From: Microbacterium gubbeenense DSM 15944
Lineage (GTDB): Bacteria; Actinomycetota; Actinomycetes; Actinomycetales; Microbacteriaceae
Reading direction: 5' to 3'
Length of the DNA: 64,000 bases
NCBI RefSeq assembly: GCF_000422745.1
Contig: NZ_AUGQ01000001.1
Span: 332,260 to 396,259, forward strand
The position numbers and the translations under genes were made by a program. A model generated the notes under the pieces. That model made no database searches. It had not been told where the DNA came from and was given only the letters and a program-made list of their open reading frames with translations. Shown piece by piece: positions 29,877 through 40,477 of this stretch (positions are counted from its first letter, which is position 1; each line of letters opens with the position of its first letter).

Positions 29877-32800
29877 GGCGCGTCGTCGATGTGCTCGCGC
29901 TGAATCCCCTGCAGGAAGGGCTCTACGCGCTGTCGCAGATCTCACAGGAGTCCGGAGGGGCGGACGCGTACTCTGTGCAGCTCGCCGTCGAGATCAGCGG
30001 ACGGATCGACACCGACGTGCTGCGACGTTCGCTCGACGCGCTGCTCGCGCGCCACCCGCAGCTCGGCGGTCGGATCGTATCCGACGGCGTCCCGCGACCG
30101 GTGCACGTGCTGTTCGCGGACGAGCCGGCGCACTTCGCCGAGCGCACCTGCACGAGCGCCGAGCAGGAGGCGATCCTGCAGGCGGCGCGCACCGAACGGT
30201 TCGACCTCGGGACGGGTCCTCTCGCGCGGTTCGAGCTGATCCGGCTGTCCGACACGGGGCGCGCGCTGCTCGTCCTCACCGCGCACCACCTCGTCATCGA
30301 CGGGTGGTCGGCGTCGATCGTGATGCGCGACCTCTTCGCCGTCTACGCGGCCGGCGGAACGGATCCGCTGCCCGCGCCGCCGCCCGTGCGCGGACACGTG
30401 CGCTGGCTGCAGGGGCGCGATCGCGAGGCGGCCGTGGCGCACTGGACGGAGCGGCTCGCAGGTCTCGCCGAACCGAGTTCGATCTCGCGCCCTCGCAACG
30501 CCCCGACGCGGTCCATCCCCACGGTCGTGACCCGCGTGCTCGACGGCGCGGCAACGCAGAAGTTCTTCGCCTGGTGCCGGGAGCACGGCATCACCGCCAA
30601 CTCCGCCGCACAGCTCGCGGTCGCCGTCCTCGTCTCCCGACTCATCGACCGGCGCGACGTCGTCATCGGCACGACGATCGCCGATCGGCCGGCCGAGCTG
30701 CCGGGCGCCGATGAGATGGTCGGCGCGCTGATCGCCACGATCCCCGTGCGTGCGGACCTGGATCCCCGCGCGCGCCCGCACGCCGCCTGCCGAGATCTGC
30801 AGCGGGCCTTCGCGCTCGACGCGGCCCATGCCCATGTCGGCCTCCGCGAGATCCAACGCTGTGCCGAGACGCCCGCTCTCTTCGACGCGCTCGTCGTCTT
30901 CCACAACGCCCCGGGATCCGCCCCGGATCAGGGCCTCCGCGTCGCCGGGCTCGAGATCGACGGCTTCCGAGCCACGAGCCTGACCGACTATCCGCTCGTG
31001 GTCGCTCCCCGGATCCGCGGGACCGCCCTCGAGTTCGACGTCGAGTGCCGCGAGGACCTCGTGCCGGGGATCGACGCCGCCGGCGCCGCCGACCGCCTCC
31101 TGCAGCTGCTCGAGCAGCTGCCCGACGCCCGCGCGCTCGCCGATCTGACCGCCAGGCAGGGCACCGACCCTGATCCCGTCTCAGGCCTCGCGCGCCACGC
31201 GGATCCGGTGCCGCCCGCCGAGCCGACCGTCGCCACGGCCCTCGCATCCGTCGCGCGACGGCATCCCGATCGGGTCGCCCTCCGGCACCGCGGGTCCGGC
31301 ACGGAGTGGACGTACGCGGAGCTGATGCGCAGGACCGAGCACGCCGCAGGCGGTCTTCACCGCGCCGGAGTGCGGGTCGAGGATCCCGTGGTCGTGGTCG
31401 CGGAGCGCGGCCCCGACCTCGTCGTCGGGCTCCTGGCGGCCGCCCTGCGCGGCGCGCGCGCCGTACACATCGCGGTCGACCTGCCCGATCACAGGCGTCG
31501 GACGATGCTCGACGCGGCGCGTCCCGCCGCCGCGCTGGTCGACGACACCGGCCGGCGGCTCGTTCCGGAGGACGTCCCGTGCGTGCGCCTCGACGAGGAT
31601 CCGGTCGGATCCCCCGCCGAACTCCCCGATGCGCCCGGCACCGACACCGCCCTGTACACGATCTACACGTCCGGTTCGACCGGCGTCCCGAAGGGCGTGA
31701 CCGCGACCCATCGCGGCATCCTCGCCCTGCAAGCCTTCCACCGCCGCGCCGTCCACGACCCCGTCGCGCGGGAGCTCGGGCGGCCGCCGGTCGTCGGGCA
31801 CGGCTGGTCGTTCAGCTTCGACGCCTCGTGGCAACCGCTCGTCGCCCTGCTCTCCGGGGGCGTCGTCGAGATCCTCGACGCCGCGACGATGCCGGACCCG
31901 GATGCGCTCGGCGAGGCGATCCGTTCCTGCGGCATCGACGTCATCGAGATGTCCCCCAGCCTGTTCGCGCAGATCGCCGCCGGCGACGCCGAGGCGATCG
32001 ACCGCCTGTCCGTGCTGGGGCTCGGCGGCGAGGCCGTCGACGCCCGCACCTGGTCGCGGCTCCGCACGTGGCCGGGGCTCCGGGCGATGAACTTCTACGG
32101 CCCGACCGAGGCGACGGTCGATGCACTGGCGGCCGAGATCGGCGTCAGTGCGGCGCCGACGATCGGCCGCGCGCTCGACCACATGCGGGCCGTCGTCCTG
32201 GACGGCCTGCTGCGACCGGTCATCACCGGGGGCATCGGCGAGCTGTACCTCGGCGGCGCCCAGCTCGCGCGCGGATACGAGGGTGCGCCCGCGCTCACGG
32301 CCGCACGGTTCGTCGCGGATCCCTGGGGCGCCGGCGATCGGCTCTACCGCACGGGAGACCTCGTCCGCGTCCTCCCGAGCGGCGACCTCGAGTACCTCGG
32401 CCGGGCCGACGGACAGGTGAAGATCCGCGGCTACCGCATCGAGCTCGGCGAGGTCGAGGCGGCGCTGCGCCGACTCGACGGGGTCGCCGCGGCGGCCGTC
32501 GTCGTGCGTCGGCGCACCGCGGGCGATGCGCTGCGTGCGCTCGTCGTGCCGGAGAGGTCGGTCGATCCGGATGCACGAGCGATCCGCCGTCGCATCGCCG
32601 AGGTCCTGCCCGCGCACATGGTGCCCGCCGAGGTGCTGTTCGCCGATGCGCTCCCCCTGACGCGGAACGGCAAGCTCGACGCGGCCGCGGTCCTGTCGCT
32701 CGCACCCGCTCACGCGGAATCCGGCCGCCGCGCGCACCCGGGCACGGAGACGACGCTGAGCGAGGCGATCGGAGCCGTGATCGGCGAGGACCCCGCAGCC

Positions 32801-32986
32801 ATCCCCGTCGACGGCGAGCTCGCCGACCTCGGGCTCGACAGCGTCGCCGTCGTCGCCGTCGTCGCCGCGTGTCGCGCCCGCGGACTGGTCCTCACCGTGC
32901 GCGAGGTCCAGGTCGCCGCAACGATCGGCGAGCTCGCCGAGCAGCTCGACGACGATCGCGCTCTCGCGACGCCGTCACGCACCTGA
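29873..32986 (+). CDS. NRPS with C - A - PCP domains (NRPS C); ornithine-like pocket
   Basis: 1037 residues. Condensation domain from residue 5 ([20 protein letters not shown] with HH at 138-139), adenylation domain from about 455 ([12 protein letters not shown] at 597, [25 protein letters not shown]) and a carrier with [12 protein letters not shown] (Ser 990). Hand alignment gives Asp 650 (position 235), Glu 692 (278), Gly (301), Val (330), Asp (331) and Lys (517). Glu 278 with Asp 331 is shared with ornithine/lysine codes, so (hydroxy)ornithine is likely, in agreement with the N-monooxygenase in the island. No thioesterase or terminal condensation domain follows. The start overlaps the previous stop (ATGA). 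Confidence 0.92.
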   Translation: MRRVVDVLALNPLQEGLYALSQISQESGGADAYSVQLAVEISGRIDTDVLRRSLDALLARHPQLGGRIVSDGVPRPVHVLFADEPAHFAERTCTSAEQEAILQAARTERFDLGTGPLARFELIRLSDTGRALLVLTAHHLVIDGWSASIVMRDLFAVYAAGGTDPLPAPPPVRGHVRWLQGRDREAAVAHWTERLAGLAEPSSISRPRNAPTRSIPTVVTRVLDGAATQKFFAWCREHGITANSAAQLAVAVLVSRLIDRRDVVIGTTIADRPAELPGADEMVGALIATIPVRADLDPRARPHAACRDLQRAFALDAAHAHVGLREIQRCAETPALFDALVVFHNAPGSAPDQGLRVAGLEIDGFRATSLTDYPLVVAPRIRGTALEFDVECREDLVPGIDAAGAADRLLQLLEQLPDARALADLTARQGTDPDPVSGLARHADPVPPAEPTVATALASVARRHPDRVALRHRGSGTEWTYAELMRRTEHAAGGLHRAGVRVEDPVVVVAERGPDLVVGLLAAALRGARAVHIAVDLPDHRRRTMLDAARPAAALVDDTGRRLVPEDVPCVRLDEDPVGSPAELPDAPGTDTALYTIYTSGSTGVPKGVTATHRGILALQAFHRRAVHDPVARELGRPPVVGHGWSFSFDASWQPLVALLSGGVVEILDAATMPDPDALGEAIRSCGIDVIEMSPSLFAQIAAGDAEAIDRLSVLGLGGEAVDARTWSRLRTWPGLRAMNFYGPTEATVDALAAEIGVSAAPTIGRALDHMRAVVLDGLLRPVITGGIGELYLGGAQLARGYEGAPALTAARFVADPWGAGDRLYRTGDLVRVLPSGDLEYLGRADGQVKIRGYRIELGEVEAALRRLDGVAAAAVVVRRRTAGDALRALVVPERSVDPDARAIRRRIAEVLPAHMVPAEVLFADALPLTRNGKLDAAAVLSLAPAHAESGRRAHPGTETTLSEAIGAVIGEDPAAIPVDGELADLGLDSVAVVAVVAACRARGLVLTVREVQVAATIGELAEQLDDDRALATPSRT

Positions 32987-33005
32987 AGAAGAGGAGAACC
33001 TGAAG

Positions 33006-36000
33006 ATGATCGATGTCCGAAGCGACGTCGCGGCCATGCTCGACGTCGACCCGAGCGACCTGCGCGACGACGAGAACCTGATCGGCCGTGGCCTGTACTC
33101 GCTCGCCGTGATGCGCCTCGTCGCGCGATGGAGCCGCCAGGGCGCTGCCGTGCGGTTCGGTGATCTCGCCCGCACGCCGACGATCGACGCCTGGCGCCGC
33201 GCGGTCGACGACGCCCTCGCCGCGGACTCCGTCCCGGCCGACGCCGGGGAGTCGGACGCCGCCGATGGCACCGCCTTCGGGCTCGGCACGATGCAGCACG
33301 CCTATTGGCTCGGCCGATCCGCCACACATGCCCTCGGCGGTGTCGCAGCGCACGGCTGCTGCGAGTTCCGCTTGGACGGGATCGATGCGGAGCGCCTCGC
33401 GAACGCGCTGCGCGCGCTGGTGCGGCGCCACCCGACGCTGCGCACCGCCGTCGACGACACAGGGATGCAGCGCGTGCTCGAGGACAGCGCATCCTCGCAC
33501 CTCACGGTCCACGATCACCGGTCGAGCGCGCCGGACGTCGCGGAGCGCGTCGCCCGCGAGGTTCGCGAGCGCATGGAGCACCAGATGCTCGACGCGAGCG
33601 CCGGGCATCTCCTCGACGTCGAGCTCACATTGCTCCCGGGTGGGGCCGCCGTGCTGCACGTCGACATCGACATCATCGCCGCGGACGCCGTGAGCTTCCG
33701 CCTGCTCTTGGGCGACCTGGCGCGCCTCTACGAGGATCCCGCCGATCTGGCAGGACCAGCGGCGTACTCGTACCGTCGCTACCTCGCGGACAAGAAGGCG
33801 AGCACGAGGCTCACACGATCACTCGACGAGCGGTACTGGCGCGGCCGCGCCTCGAGCCTGCCGATGCCGCCCCAGCTGCCGCAGCGACCGGGCGGCCCGC
33901 TGGCAGGCGCGGAGCTCCGGACGACGCGGCGGGCCCTGACGATCGATGCGGAGCGCCGCGAGCACTTCGAGGCCGCCGCGCGCTCGTCCGAGGTCACGCC
34001 CGCCGCGCTGCACGCGGCGCTGCTCGCCGTCGTCATCGGCCGCTGGTCGGGCGCATCGCGATTCCTGTTGAACGTGCCGCTGTTCAACCGGCGCCCCCTG
34101 CACCCCGATGTCGACCGTCTGGTCGGTGACTTCTCGAGCTCCCTCCTGGTTCCGGTGGATCTGTCCGGGAAGGACAGCCTGGAGGACATCGCCCGCGCCC
34201 TGCAGGAGGAGCTGTACGAGGCGGCCTCGCACGCCGATTTCGAAGGGCTCGATGTGATCCGCCTGCTCGGCCGGGAGAACGGCGGCGCGGTCGTCGCGCC
34301 GGTCGTCTTCACGTCGGGCATGGGGCTCGGCGACCTCGTCGGCCCCGATGTGCGGCGCGTCTTCGGGCTGCCGACCGCCGGGCTCACGCAGGGCCCGCAG
34401 ATCCAGCTCGATGCGCAGGTCATGGATCAGGACGGGCAGACGCTGCTGAGCTGGGATTCCCGCGACGGCCACCTGCCGGACGGCCTTGTGGACGAGATGT
34501 GGGCCGAGCAGCTGCGCCTGTACGGCCTGATCCTGGAACAGCGCCGCGAGATCGGCGAAATCCGGGGCGCACTGCTCGCGGGCTCCCTCGCCGTCGTCGA
34601 CGCACCCGACGGATCCGACGAACCTCTCCCGCTCCTCCACACTGCTCTCTACGACCGCGCCCGCCGGGACCCCGACCGCGTGTGCCTCATCTCCGAGGAC
34701 GGTGGCCGCTCGACGTACGCGGAGGTGCGCGACGCGGTCCTCGCCCGCGCCGGCGAGCTCGTCGCGCGCGGCGTTCGCCTCGGCGACCGGGTCGTGCTCC
34801 ATCTCGCCAAGGGACCGGAGCAGATCCTCACCGCGCTCGCGGTGCTCAGCGCCGGCGCCGCGTACGTGCCGATCGGCATCGATCAGCCGGCCGAACGGAT
34901 CCGCATGGTCGCGTCGGCCTCGCGTCCCGCCCTCGTCGTCACGGGCGACCTCGACCGGGAATGGCCCGCCGCGGCCGTCGCACCCTCCGGTCTTTCGAGT
35001 GGTGTTCCCTTGGATGGGCCCGTCGACCAGGAGCCGGATGCACCGGCATACGTGCTCTACACCTCGGGATCCACCGGCGTGCCCAAGGGCGTCGTGGTGT
35101 CGCACCGAGCCGTGTCCAACACCCTGCGCGCGTGCAACGAGCTCGCGCGCCTCGCCCCCGACGACACGACCGTCGCGATCTCATCACTCGAGTTCGACCT
35201 GTCGGCTCAAGACCTCTTCGCGCCGCTGCTCGTGGGAGGATCCATCGCGTGTCCCACGGGCGACATCCGCCGCGACGGCCTGCGCCTCGCCGCCCTCATC
35301 CGCGCGGCAGGCGTGACCCAGGTCCACGCCGTGCCGGGAGTCCTGCGGCTGCTCTGCGACGCCGTCCTCGGCGAGAACGATCCCGCCCCCGGGGTGCGCA
35401 TGATCATGTCGGGCGGCGACCGGATCGACGGCGCGCTCGTCGACGACGCCCGACGGGCGTTCCCCGAGGCTCGGTTCTTCGGACTCGGCGGCGCGACCGA
35501 GACGGCGATCCACCACAGCGCGCACGAGGTGGGGGCGGACGGACCGCGCGATTGGTCCGTCGTGCCGTTCGGGCGGACGCTCCGCGGCAACGCGGTCCGC
35601 GTGGTCGACGACCTCGGTGCGGACAGCCCCGACTGGGCTCCCGGCGAGCTCTGGGTGGGCGGCGCCGGCGTCGCCGACGGCTACCTGGACGACCCCGAGC
35701 TCACGGCGATCCGATTCGTCACGGCGCAGGGCCTGCGGTGGTGGCGCAGCGGCGACATCGTGCGCCGACGCCCCGATGGTCAGATCGAGTTCCTGGGGCG
35801 CCGTGACAACCAGATCAAGATCCGCGGACATCGCGTCGACCTCTCCGAGATCGACGAGGCCTTCCGCGGCCTGTCCTGGGTGCGAGCCGTCGCGTCGGCG
35901 CCCTTCGAGGTCGACGGCCGCACGCTCGTCGGTCTCGCCGTGACCCCCGCGGAGGGTGCGGAGGTGCCCGCGCGGGTGGCGCTGCGCGCAGAGCTCCGCG

Positions 36001-36467
36001 ACCTGCTCGCGGATCACATGGTGCCCGCGGTCGTCGTCGGGGTCCCCTCGATCCCGCGCACGGCGGAGGGCAAGGTCGACGTGCGCGCCCTGCGCGAGCT
36101 GTTCGTCCAGCGCCGCCGCGAGGAATCCGCACACGCGTCCGGTGGGCCGGCCGACGTCGTCGAGCAGGCGCTCGCCACGGTGTTCGCCGATGTCTCCGGC
36201 GCCGAGGTCAGCCGGATCGACCCGGATGCCGATCTGTTCGACCTCGGCGGCGATTCGATCGCGGTCACCCGCCTGGTCACCGAGATCCGTCGCGTGCTGA
36301 TGTTCGACCGGGTCACCGTCGCCGACGTCTTCGAGGCGGGTTCCCTTCGTGCACTCGGTGCGCGGATCCGCGAGCTGCACCCCGAGGACGGCTTCGTCGA
36401 CGCCGTCTCCGACACGTATCTCCGGGCGTTCGGCCCGGACGCCGCCGAGCTGATCGCAGCTCGCTGA
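33006..36467 (+). CDS. NRPS with aryl-carrier-like - Cy - A - PCP domains (NRPS D, MbtB-like); Ser predicted
   Basis: 1153 residues. The first about 75 form a carrier domain like the MbtB aryl carrier, but the Asp before the arm-bearing Ser is Tyr (GLYSLAVM, Tyr 31-Ser 32). A heterocyclization domain follows to about 560, with DIIAADAVS at 222-230 (DxxxxDxxS), VVFTSGMG and QGPQIQLDAQ. The adenylation domain has [12 protein letters not shown] at 684, FDLSAQDLF (Asp 731) and His 774; the hand-read pocket DLQHISLIH-K shares H278, S301, L322 and I330 with Ser codes. The last carrier has FDLGGDSIAV (Ser 1084). The likely product is a dihydroxyphenyl-oxazoline. AGGAG nine bases upstream supports the ATG. 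Unlike MbtB, no thioesterase domain is seen. Confidence 0.92.
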   Translation: MIDVRSDVAAMLDVDPSDLRDDENLIGRGLYSLAVMRLVARWSRQGAAVRFGDLARTPTIDAWRRAVDDALAADSVPADAGESDAADGTAFGLGTMQHAYWLGRSATHALGGVAAHGCCEFRLDGIDAERLANALRALVRRHPTLRTAVDDTGMQRVLEDSASSHLTVHDHRSSAPDVAERVAREVRERMEHQMLDASAGHLLDVELTLLPGGAAVLHVDIDIIAADAVSFRLLLGDLARLYEDPADLAGPAAYSYRRYLADKKASTRLTRSLDERYWRGRASSLPMPPQLPQRPGGPLAGAELRTTRRALTIDAERREHFEAAARSSEVTPAALHAALLAVVIGRWSGASRFLLNVPLFNRRPLHPDVDRLVGDFSSSLLVPVDLSGKDSLEDIARALQEELYEAASHADFEGLDVIRLLGRENGGAVVAPVVFTSGMGLGDLVGPDVRRVFGLPTAGLTQGPQIQLDAQVMDQDGQTLLSWDSRDGHLPDGLVDEMWAEQLRLYGLILEQRREIGEIRGALLAGSLAVVDAPDGSDEPLPLLHTALYDRARRDPDRVCLISEDGGRSTYAEVRDAVLARAGELVARGVRLGDRVVLHLAKGPEQILTALAVLSAGAAYVPIGIDQPAERIRMVASASRPALVVTGDLDREWPAAAVAPSGLSSGVPLDGPVDQEPDAPAYVLYTSGSTGVPKGVVVSHRAVSNTLRACNELARLAPDDTTVAISSLEFDLSAQDLFAPLLVGGSIACPTGDIRRDGLRLAALIRAAGVTQVHAVPGVLRLLCDAVLGENDPAPGVRMIMSGGDRIDGALVDDARRAFPEARFFGLGGATETAIHHSAHEVGADGPRDWSVVPFGRTLRGNAVRVVDDLGADSPDWAPGELWVGGAGVADGYLDDPELTAIRFVTAQGLRWWRSGDIVRRRPDGQIEFLGRRDNQIKIRGHRVDLSEIDEAFRGLSWVRAVASAPFEVDGRTLVGLAVTPAEGAEVPARVALRAELRDLLADHMVPAVVVGVPSIPRTAEGKVDVRALRELFVQRRREESAHASGGPADVVEQALATVFADVSGAEVSRIDPDADLFDLGGDSIAVTRLVTEIRRVLMFDRVTVADVFEAGSLRALGARIRELHPEDGFVDAVSDTYLRAFGPDAAELIAAR

Positions 36468-36481
36468 GAGAAAGGCCTCCG

Positions 36482-36712
36482 ATGAGAGACTCCTCCCCTG
36501 CCGACACCCGTTCGCACGTGCGGAACGAGGTCGCCGAGCTGCTCGGCATCGCCGCCGTCGAGATCGATGACGACGACGATCTGCTCGACCACGGCCTCGA
36601 CTCGATCCGGCTGATGATGCTCGCGGATCGCTGGCGCGCGGACGGCGGCCCCGATGCGATGGCGCTCATGGCGGATCGGCGCATCAGCGCCTGGGCGGAC
36701 CTCCTGCGGTGA
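36482..36712 (+). CDS. Stand-alone aryl carrier protein
   Basis: 76 residues forming a single carrier domain. The arm-bearing Ser 41 lies in LLDHGLDSIRLMMLADRWR, followed by ISAWADLLR, which closely follows the C-terminal aryl carrier of EntB (GLDS, then ADRWR-like and a W-LL end). It therefore supplies the domain missing from the EntB homologue at 16592 and is the expected acceptor of DHB from EntE. It is the last gene of the NRPS operon, 14 bases after NRPS D, with GAAAGG as ribosome site, and is followed at once by a strong terminator. Confidence 0.9.
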   Translation: MRDSSPADTRSHVRNEVAELLGIAAVEIDDDDDLLDHGLDSIRLMMLADRWRADGGPDAMALMADRRISAWADLLR

Positions 36713-36717
36713 CGACG

Positions 36718-36756
36718 AGATCGCCTCGGCACGCGCTCCGCGTGCCGAGGCGATCT
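36718..36756. terminator. Bidirectional terminator between the NRPS operon and the entE operon
   Basis: A perfect 18-bp stem, AGATCGCCTCGGCACGCG with its reverse complement, around a CTC loop. It fills the 46-base gap between two converging operons (stops at 36712 and 36759). It ends in GATCTTCTC on the plus strand; the T run is short, but the symmetry and position fit a shared terminator. Confidence 0.88.
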
Positions 36757-36758
36757 TC

Positions 36759-38351
36759 TCACCGCTGGTCGCGCTTGCTGACCTTGCCGACGGCGGTGTG
36801 CGGGAACTCGTCGACGAACTCGATCACGTGCGGCACCTTGAACTCGGCGATGCCTCGCGAGCGCATGAACCGTTTGAGATCGATCGCGCGCGCCGCGGCG
36901 GATCCCGCGCGCGCGATCACGAACGCCTTGATCCGCTCGCCGAGCGCATCGTCCGGGATCCCGACGACCGAGACGTCGTGCACGGCGTCGTGGCCGAGCA
37001 GCAGATCTTCGATCTCAGACGGCGCGACCTTCTCGCCGCCGCAGTTGATGAGGTCCTTCGACCGGCCCATCACCGTGAGATAGCCCCGTTCGTCACGGCG
37101 CACGATGTCGCCGGTGCGGTAATAGCCGTCGGGGGTGAAGCTCCGCGCGTTGTGCTCGGGCGCGCGGAAGTATCCGCGGATCGTGTACGGACCGCGCGTG
37201 AGCAGATCGCCGGGTTCGCCGACCGCCACGTCCCGGCCGTGACTGTCGACCACGCGCACCTCGTCGTCTGCGGAGATCGGGCGCCCCTGCGTGCCGACGA
37301 TGGTCTCCTCGTCGTCGTCGAGGCGTGTGTAGTTCACGAGCCCCTCGGCCATGCCGAAGACCTGCTGGAGACGCGCACCGAGCTCGGGGCGCACTCGGGC
37401 GGCCGCGGTGCGGCCGAACTTCGCCCCGCCGACCTGGATCGTCTCGAGGCTCGACAGGTCGTGCGCCGAGACCAGCGGCGAATTCAGCCAGGTCATCACG
37501 AGCGGCGGAACGAGGCTGACCTGCGTGACGCGGTGGCGTTCGATGAGCCCGAACGCGACGTCGGGCGCGCCGTGGGGCGCGAGGACGATCGTCCCTCCCG
37601 CGAGGATCGCACCCAGGACGCCCGGGGAGCTCATCGTGAAGTTGTGCGAGATGGGGAGCACGACGAGCTGCACGGTGCGCGCGTCGACGCCGCAGATCCG
37701 GTTGCTCTCGCGCACCGAGTACAGGTAGTCGACGTGCGTGCGCGGGATCATCTTGGGCCGTCCCGTCGTGCCGCCCGACAGCTGCAGGAACGCGATGTCC
37801 CCCGGCAGAGAGCGACGCTCGTGCTCCCGCGGATCCTCCGCCTCGAGCTCGGGCACCGGCGCGCCCGTCGACACGACGATCGCGCCGAGCAGGCTCGGGT
37901 GCGCCTCGACGAGCCCCGGCACCGTCTGCGGGCTCTTCTCCGACGACGTGATGTACAGCCGCGCCTCCGCGAACGAGGCGAAGTGCTCGATATCGCGCCT
38001 GCCGTGCGCCGCGAGCGCGAACACGGGCAGCGCCCCGAGTTCGAACAGGGCGAACACGACGACGAGGTACTCGGGCACGTTCGGGAGGTGCACGACGACC
38101 CGGTCGCCGCGCTCGATCCCGAGGTTCTGGAGGCCCCGTGCCGCACGCAGCACCCGGTCGCCGAGCTCCCGATAGGTCCACGCCGTCTCGCCGGCGATGA
38201 CCGCCGTGCGGTCGGGGCCAGCCTCGACGCTCGCGAAGAGGATGTCCGCCAGCGTCTCGTCGGTCCAGTGCCCCGCGCTCCGATAGCGCTCCGCGACATC
38301 GTCGGGGTACGGCACGACCCCGTCGAGCCGAAGCGGCTCGATCGCGCTCAT
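36759..38351 (-). CDS. 2,3-dihydroxybenzoate-AMP ligase (EntE/DhbE)
   Basis: Activates DHB with ATP and loads it on the aryl carrier. The 530 residues are a typical aryl-acid adenylating enzyme: N-terminal [18 protein letters not shown]-loop [18 protein letters not shown] near 185, the [12 protein letters not shown] segment with the Asn/Ser positions of the DHB pocket, [33 protein letters not shown] and the C-terminal Lys in [12 protein letters not shown]. Its ATG overlaps the panD stop (ATGA), so it is the last gene of a minus-strand operon monooxygenase-mbtH-panD-entE. Confidence 0.95.
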   Translation of the reverse strand: MSAIEPLRLDGVVPYPDDVAERYRSAGHWTDETLADILFASVEAGPDRTAVIAGETAWTYRELGDRVLRAARGLQNLGIERGDRVVVHLPNVPEYLVVVFALFELGALPVFALAAHGRRDIEHFASFAEARLYITSSEKSPQTVPGLVEAHPSLLGAIVVSTGAPVPELEAEDPREHERRSLPGDIAFLQLSGGTTGRPKMIPRTHVDYLYSVRESNRICGVDARTVQLVVLPISHNFTMSSPGVLGAILAGGTIVLAPHGAPDVAFGLIERHRVTQVSLVPPLVMTWLNSPLVSAHDLSSLETIQVGGAKFGRTAAARVRPELGARLQQVFGMAEGLVNYTRLDDDEETIVGTQGRPISADDEVRVVDSHGRDVAVGEPGDLLTRGPYTIRGYFRAPEHNARSFTPDGYYRTGDIVRRDERGYLTVMGRSKDLINCGGEKVAPSEIEDLLLGHDAVHDVSVVGIPDDALGERIKAFVIARAGSAAARAIDLKRFMRSRGIAEFKVPHVIEFVDEFPHTAVGKVSKRDQR

Positions 38352-38755
38352 CGCGTCGACAGCTGATCGACGGCGAAGGGAACCGGCTCGGCGGGGTCAC
38401 CGCCGAGAGCGACGATGCGGTTCCCCTCGGCGACGTGCACGACGCGCGGCCGATGGTCTGCGAGCTCGGAATCGTCCATCAACAGGTACGAGATGATGAT
38501 GACGAGATCACCCGGCGAGATCAGGTGAGCCGCGGCCCCGTTGATGCACACCTGCCCGCTGCCGGCTTCGCCGTCGATCACGTACGTCTCGATCCGGGCT
38601 CCGTTGGTGATGTCCACAACCTGCACGTTCTCGCCCTCGACCATCCCGGCGGCGCGCACGAGGTCCGCGTCGATGGTGATGGAGCCGACGTAGTGCAGGT
38701 CGGCCTGCGTGACCGTCGCGCGGTGGATCTTCCCTCCGAGAACATTTCTCAACAT
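38348..38755 (-). CDS. panD: Aspartate 1-decarboxylase (PanD)
   Basis: Pyruvoyl enzyme converting L-aspartate to beta-alanine. The 135 residues contain the self-cleavage site Gly 24-Ser 25 in YVGSITID, with Lys 9, Tyr 22 and Arg 54 at the positions expected from the family. Normally it serves pantothenate synthesis, but no panB or panC is nearby. Here it lies between mbtH (12 bases) and entE (four-base overlap) in the siderophore operon, and NRPS B has an adenylation pocket of beta-alanine type. A dedicated supply of beta-alanine to the siderophore is the natural reading. The C-terminal about 20 residues after [10 protein letters not shown] are variable. Confidence 0.94.
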   Translation of the reverse strand: MLRNVLGGKIHRATVTQADLHYVGSITIDADLVRAAGMVEGENVQVVDITNGARIETYVIDGEAGSGQVCINGAAAHLISPGDLVIIISYLLMDDSELADHRPRVVHVAEGNRIVALGGDPAEPVPFAVDQLSTR

Positions 38756-38767
38756 GGTGGCGGCCTT

Positions 38768-39001
38768 TCAGCGTGCGTGGGCGGGATCGATGGAGGCTCG
38801 GACGGACGCGGGACGGATGTCCGTCCAGGTGCGCGAGATCCAGGCGAGGACCTCATCACGCCCACGACCTTCGGGAGCCCCGAATGCGGCGCTCCAGCCG
38901 CTCGGGATCTCGGCGAACACCGGCCAGAGGGAGTACTGGCCCTCGTCGTTGACGAGCGCGAGGAACGAGCCGGTGTCGTCGTCGAAGGGATTCTGTGACA
39001 T
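38768..39001 (-). CDS. MbtH-family protein
   Basis: Small activator that binds and stabilises NRPS adenylation domains. The 77 residues begin MSQNPFDDDTGSFLALVNDEG and contain the family Trp positions in SLWPVFAEIPSGW and RTWTDIRP. I start it at the ATG at 39001, preceded by AGGAGA; the open frame continues upstream without a ribosome site. It lies between the N-monooxygenase (81 bases) and panD in the minus-strand siderophore operon. Confidence 0.95.
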   Translation of the reverse strand: MSQNPFDDDTGSFLALVNDEGQYSLWPVFAEIPSGWSAAFGAPEGRGRDEVLAWISRTWTDIRPASVRASIDPAHAR

Positions 39002-39082
39002 GAGTCTCCTAATTGCTGACGCGGCCGCGCCGCGCGATGGACGTCCTGCGCGGCGCACCGCGCAGGTGTCGGGTCGGTTCGG

Positions 39083-40414
39083 TCACCGCACGGGAACCCG
39101 GTCCCCCTCGAGCACCGCTCGAAGGATCTCGGTCGCCCGTGGTGCGAGGTTCGACAGCAGCGACGAGGTGAGCCCGTGACTGTGCTCCACGCCACCGTTG
39201 AGGAAGATCCGCCCGGGGATGCCGTCGAGCTTCAGCCGGTAGTCGCGGCTCACGATCGGCTCCGCCGTGTCGTAGGCCTCGTCCGCCGGAATGCTCGTTC
39301 CGAGCAGCTCCCGCACCGACCACGGCCGGAACCCCGTCGCGAAGACGACGGCGTCGGCGTCGACGAGCGTCTCGCCGCGCCCGCCGATGTCTCGCAGGGC
39401 GACGACGGCGCCGTGCTCGCCCTCCTCGATCGAGGAGACCTCCGTGACCCGGTGGATGAACAGGCGGCGAGTCCCTTCGGTCCGCTCGCGGTACTCGCGG
39501 CGGTAGAGGTCCTCGATCAGTTCTGCGTCGACGGCGCCGTAGTTCGTCAGTCGGTGGTGGTCGAGCAGCACCCGCCGGAGGTGCGCCGGAGCGGTGAAGA
39601 ACTCGTCGACGGATTCCGGGTCGAAGATCCGGTTCGCGTACGGCGTGTCGTCGGCGGGCATGTACCCGAACTTGCGCAGCGAGGCGTGCACCTCGGCCTC
39701 GGGATACCTGTCGTGCAGGTACGCGGCGACCTCTGCGGCGCTCTGGCCGGCCCCGACGACCACGAACCGCGCCCGCCGGCGCACGCGCAGGCCGGAGAGT
39801 CTCTCCAGCAGGCGGTGGTTGTGGAACACGCGCGGCCCGGGCGCGATGCCGGTCGGCAGGACGGGCCGGATCCCCGTGCCCACCACGATGTCGCGGGCGC
39901 GGATCGTCTCCCGAGCGCCGCCCGCGGTGGCGACGTCGACCTCGAACACGGATCCGCTCCACTCGATCCTCGCCGCCGTCGTGCCGTATCGCACCGGCGC
40001 GCTCACCCGCTCGGCGGCCCAGCTCAAGTAATCGTGGAACTCACGACGCGTCGGAAAGAACGTCTTCAGGTTGATGAAATCGGTGAGGCGATGCCTCTGA
40101 TGGAGATAGTTCAGGAACGAGTACGTGCTGGTGGGCGAACGCTGCGAGACGAGGTCCTTGAGGAAACTTATCTGCATCGTGCTCCCGGGCAGCAGCATGC
40201 CGTCGTGCCATCCGAAGCCGTCCTTGCTCTCGACGAAGCATGCCGTCGTGCGCCGATCAGGCGCAAGAACGGCATTCCGCTCCTCGATCGCGATCGCCAG
40301 GCTGAGGTTGGCCGGCCCAAAGCCGATGCCGAGCACGTCGACGGCGCGCTCCTCGTCGTCCACGGCCGGCGTCTGATCCGCGACATCACCGCTGAGGATC
40401 TCCACTGTCGTCAT
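39083..40414 (-). CDS. L-ornithine N5-monooxygenase (PvdA/SidA family)
   Basis: Flavin enzyme that hydroxylates the side-chain amine of ornithine (lysine is possible) with NADPH and O2, giving the hydroxamate precursor. The 443 residues include the FAD site LGIGFGPANLSLA near 30, the substrate region HDGMLLPGSTMQISFLKDL near 70-90, the NADPH site VVVGAGQSAAEVA near 218, and the C-terminal FATGF with LLSNLAPRATEIL. First gene of the minus-strand siderophore operon, divergent from the siderophore reductase gene with an iron box between. No N-acyl- or N-formyltransferase is encoded nearby, so the hydroxyornithine is probably cyclised or acylated by peptide-bond formation. Confidence 0.93.
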   Translation of the reverse strand: MTTVEILSGDVADQTPAVDDEERAVDVLGIGFGPANLSLAIAIEERNAVLAPDRRTTACFVESKDGFGWHDGMLLPGSTMQISFLKDLVSQRSPTSTYSFLNYLHQRHRLTDFINLKTFFPTRREFHDYLSWAAERVSAPVRYGTTAARIEWSGSVFEVDVATAGGARETIRARDIVVGTGIRPVLPTGIAPGPRVFHNHRLLERLSGLRVRRRARFVVVGAGQSAAEVAAYLHDRYPEAEVHASLRKFGYMPADDTPYANRIFDPESVDEFFTAPAHLRRVLLDHHRLTNYGAVDAELIEDLYRREYRERTEGTRRLFIHRVTEVSSIEEGEHGAVVALRDIGGRGETLVDADAVVFATGFRPWSVRELLGTSIPADEAYDTAEPIVSRDYRLKLDGIPGRIFLNGGVEHSHGLTSSLLSNLAPRATEILRAVLEGDRVPVR

Positions 40415-40477
40415 ACCGTGTGCACGCCCTTCGTCCGTTCTTCGTGTCTGTTCCGCCCGCCGCCTCGCATCTGCAAG

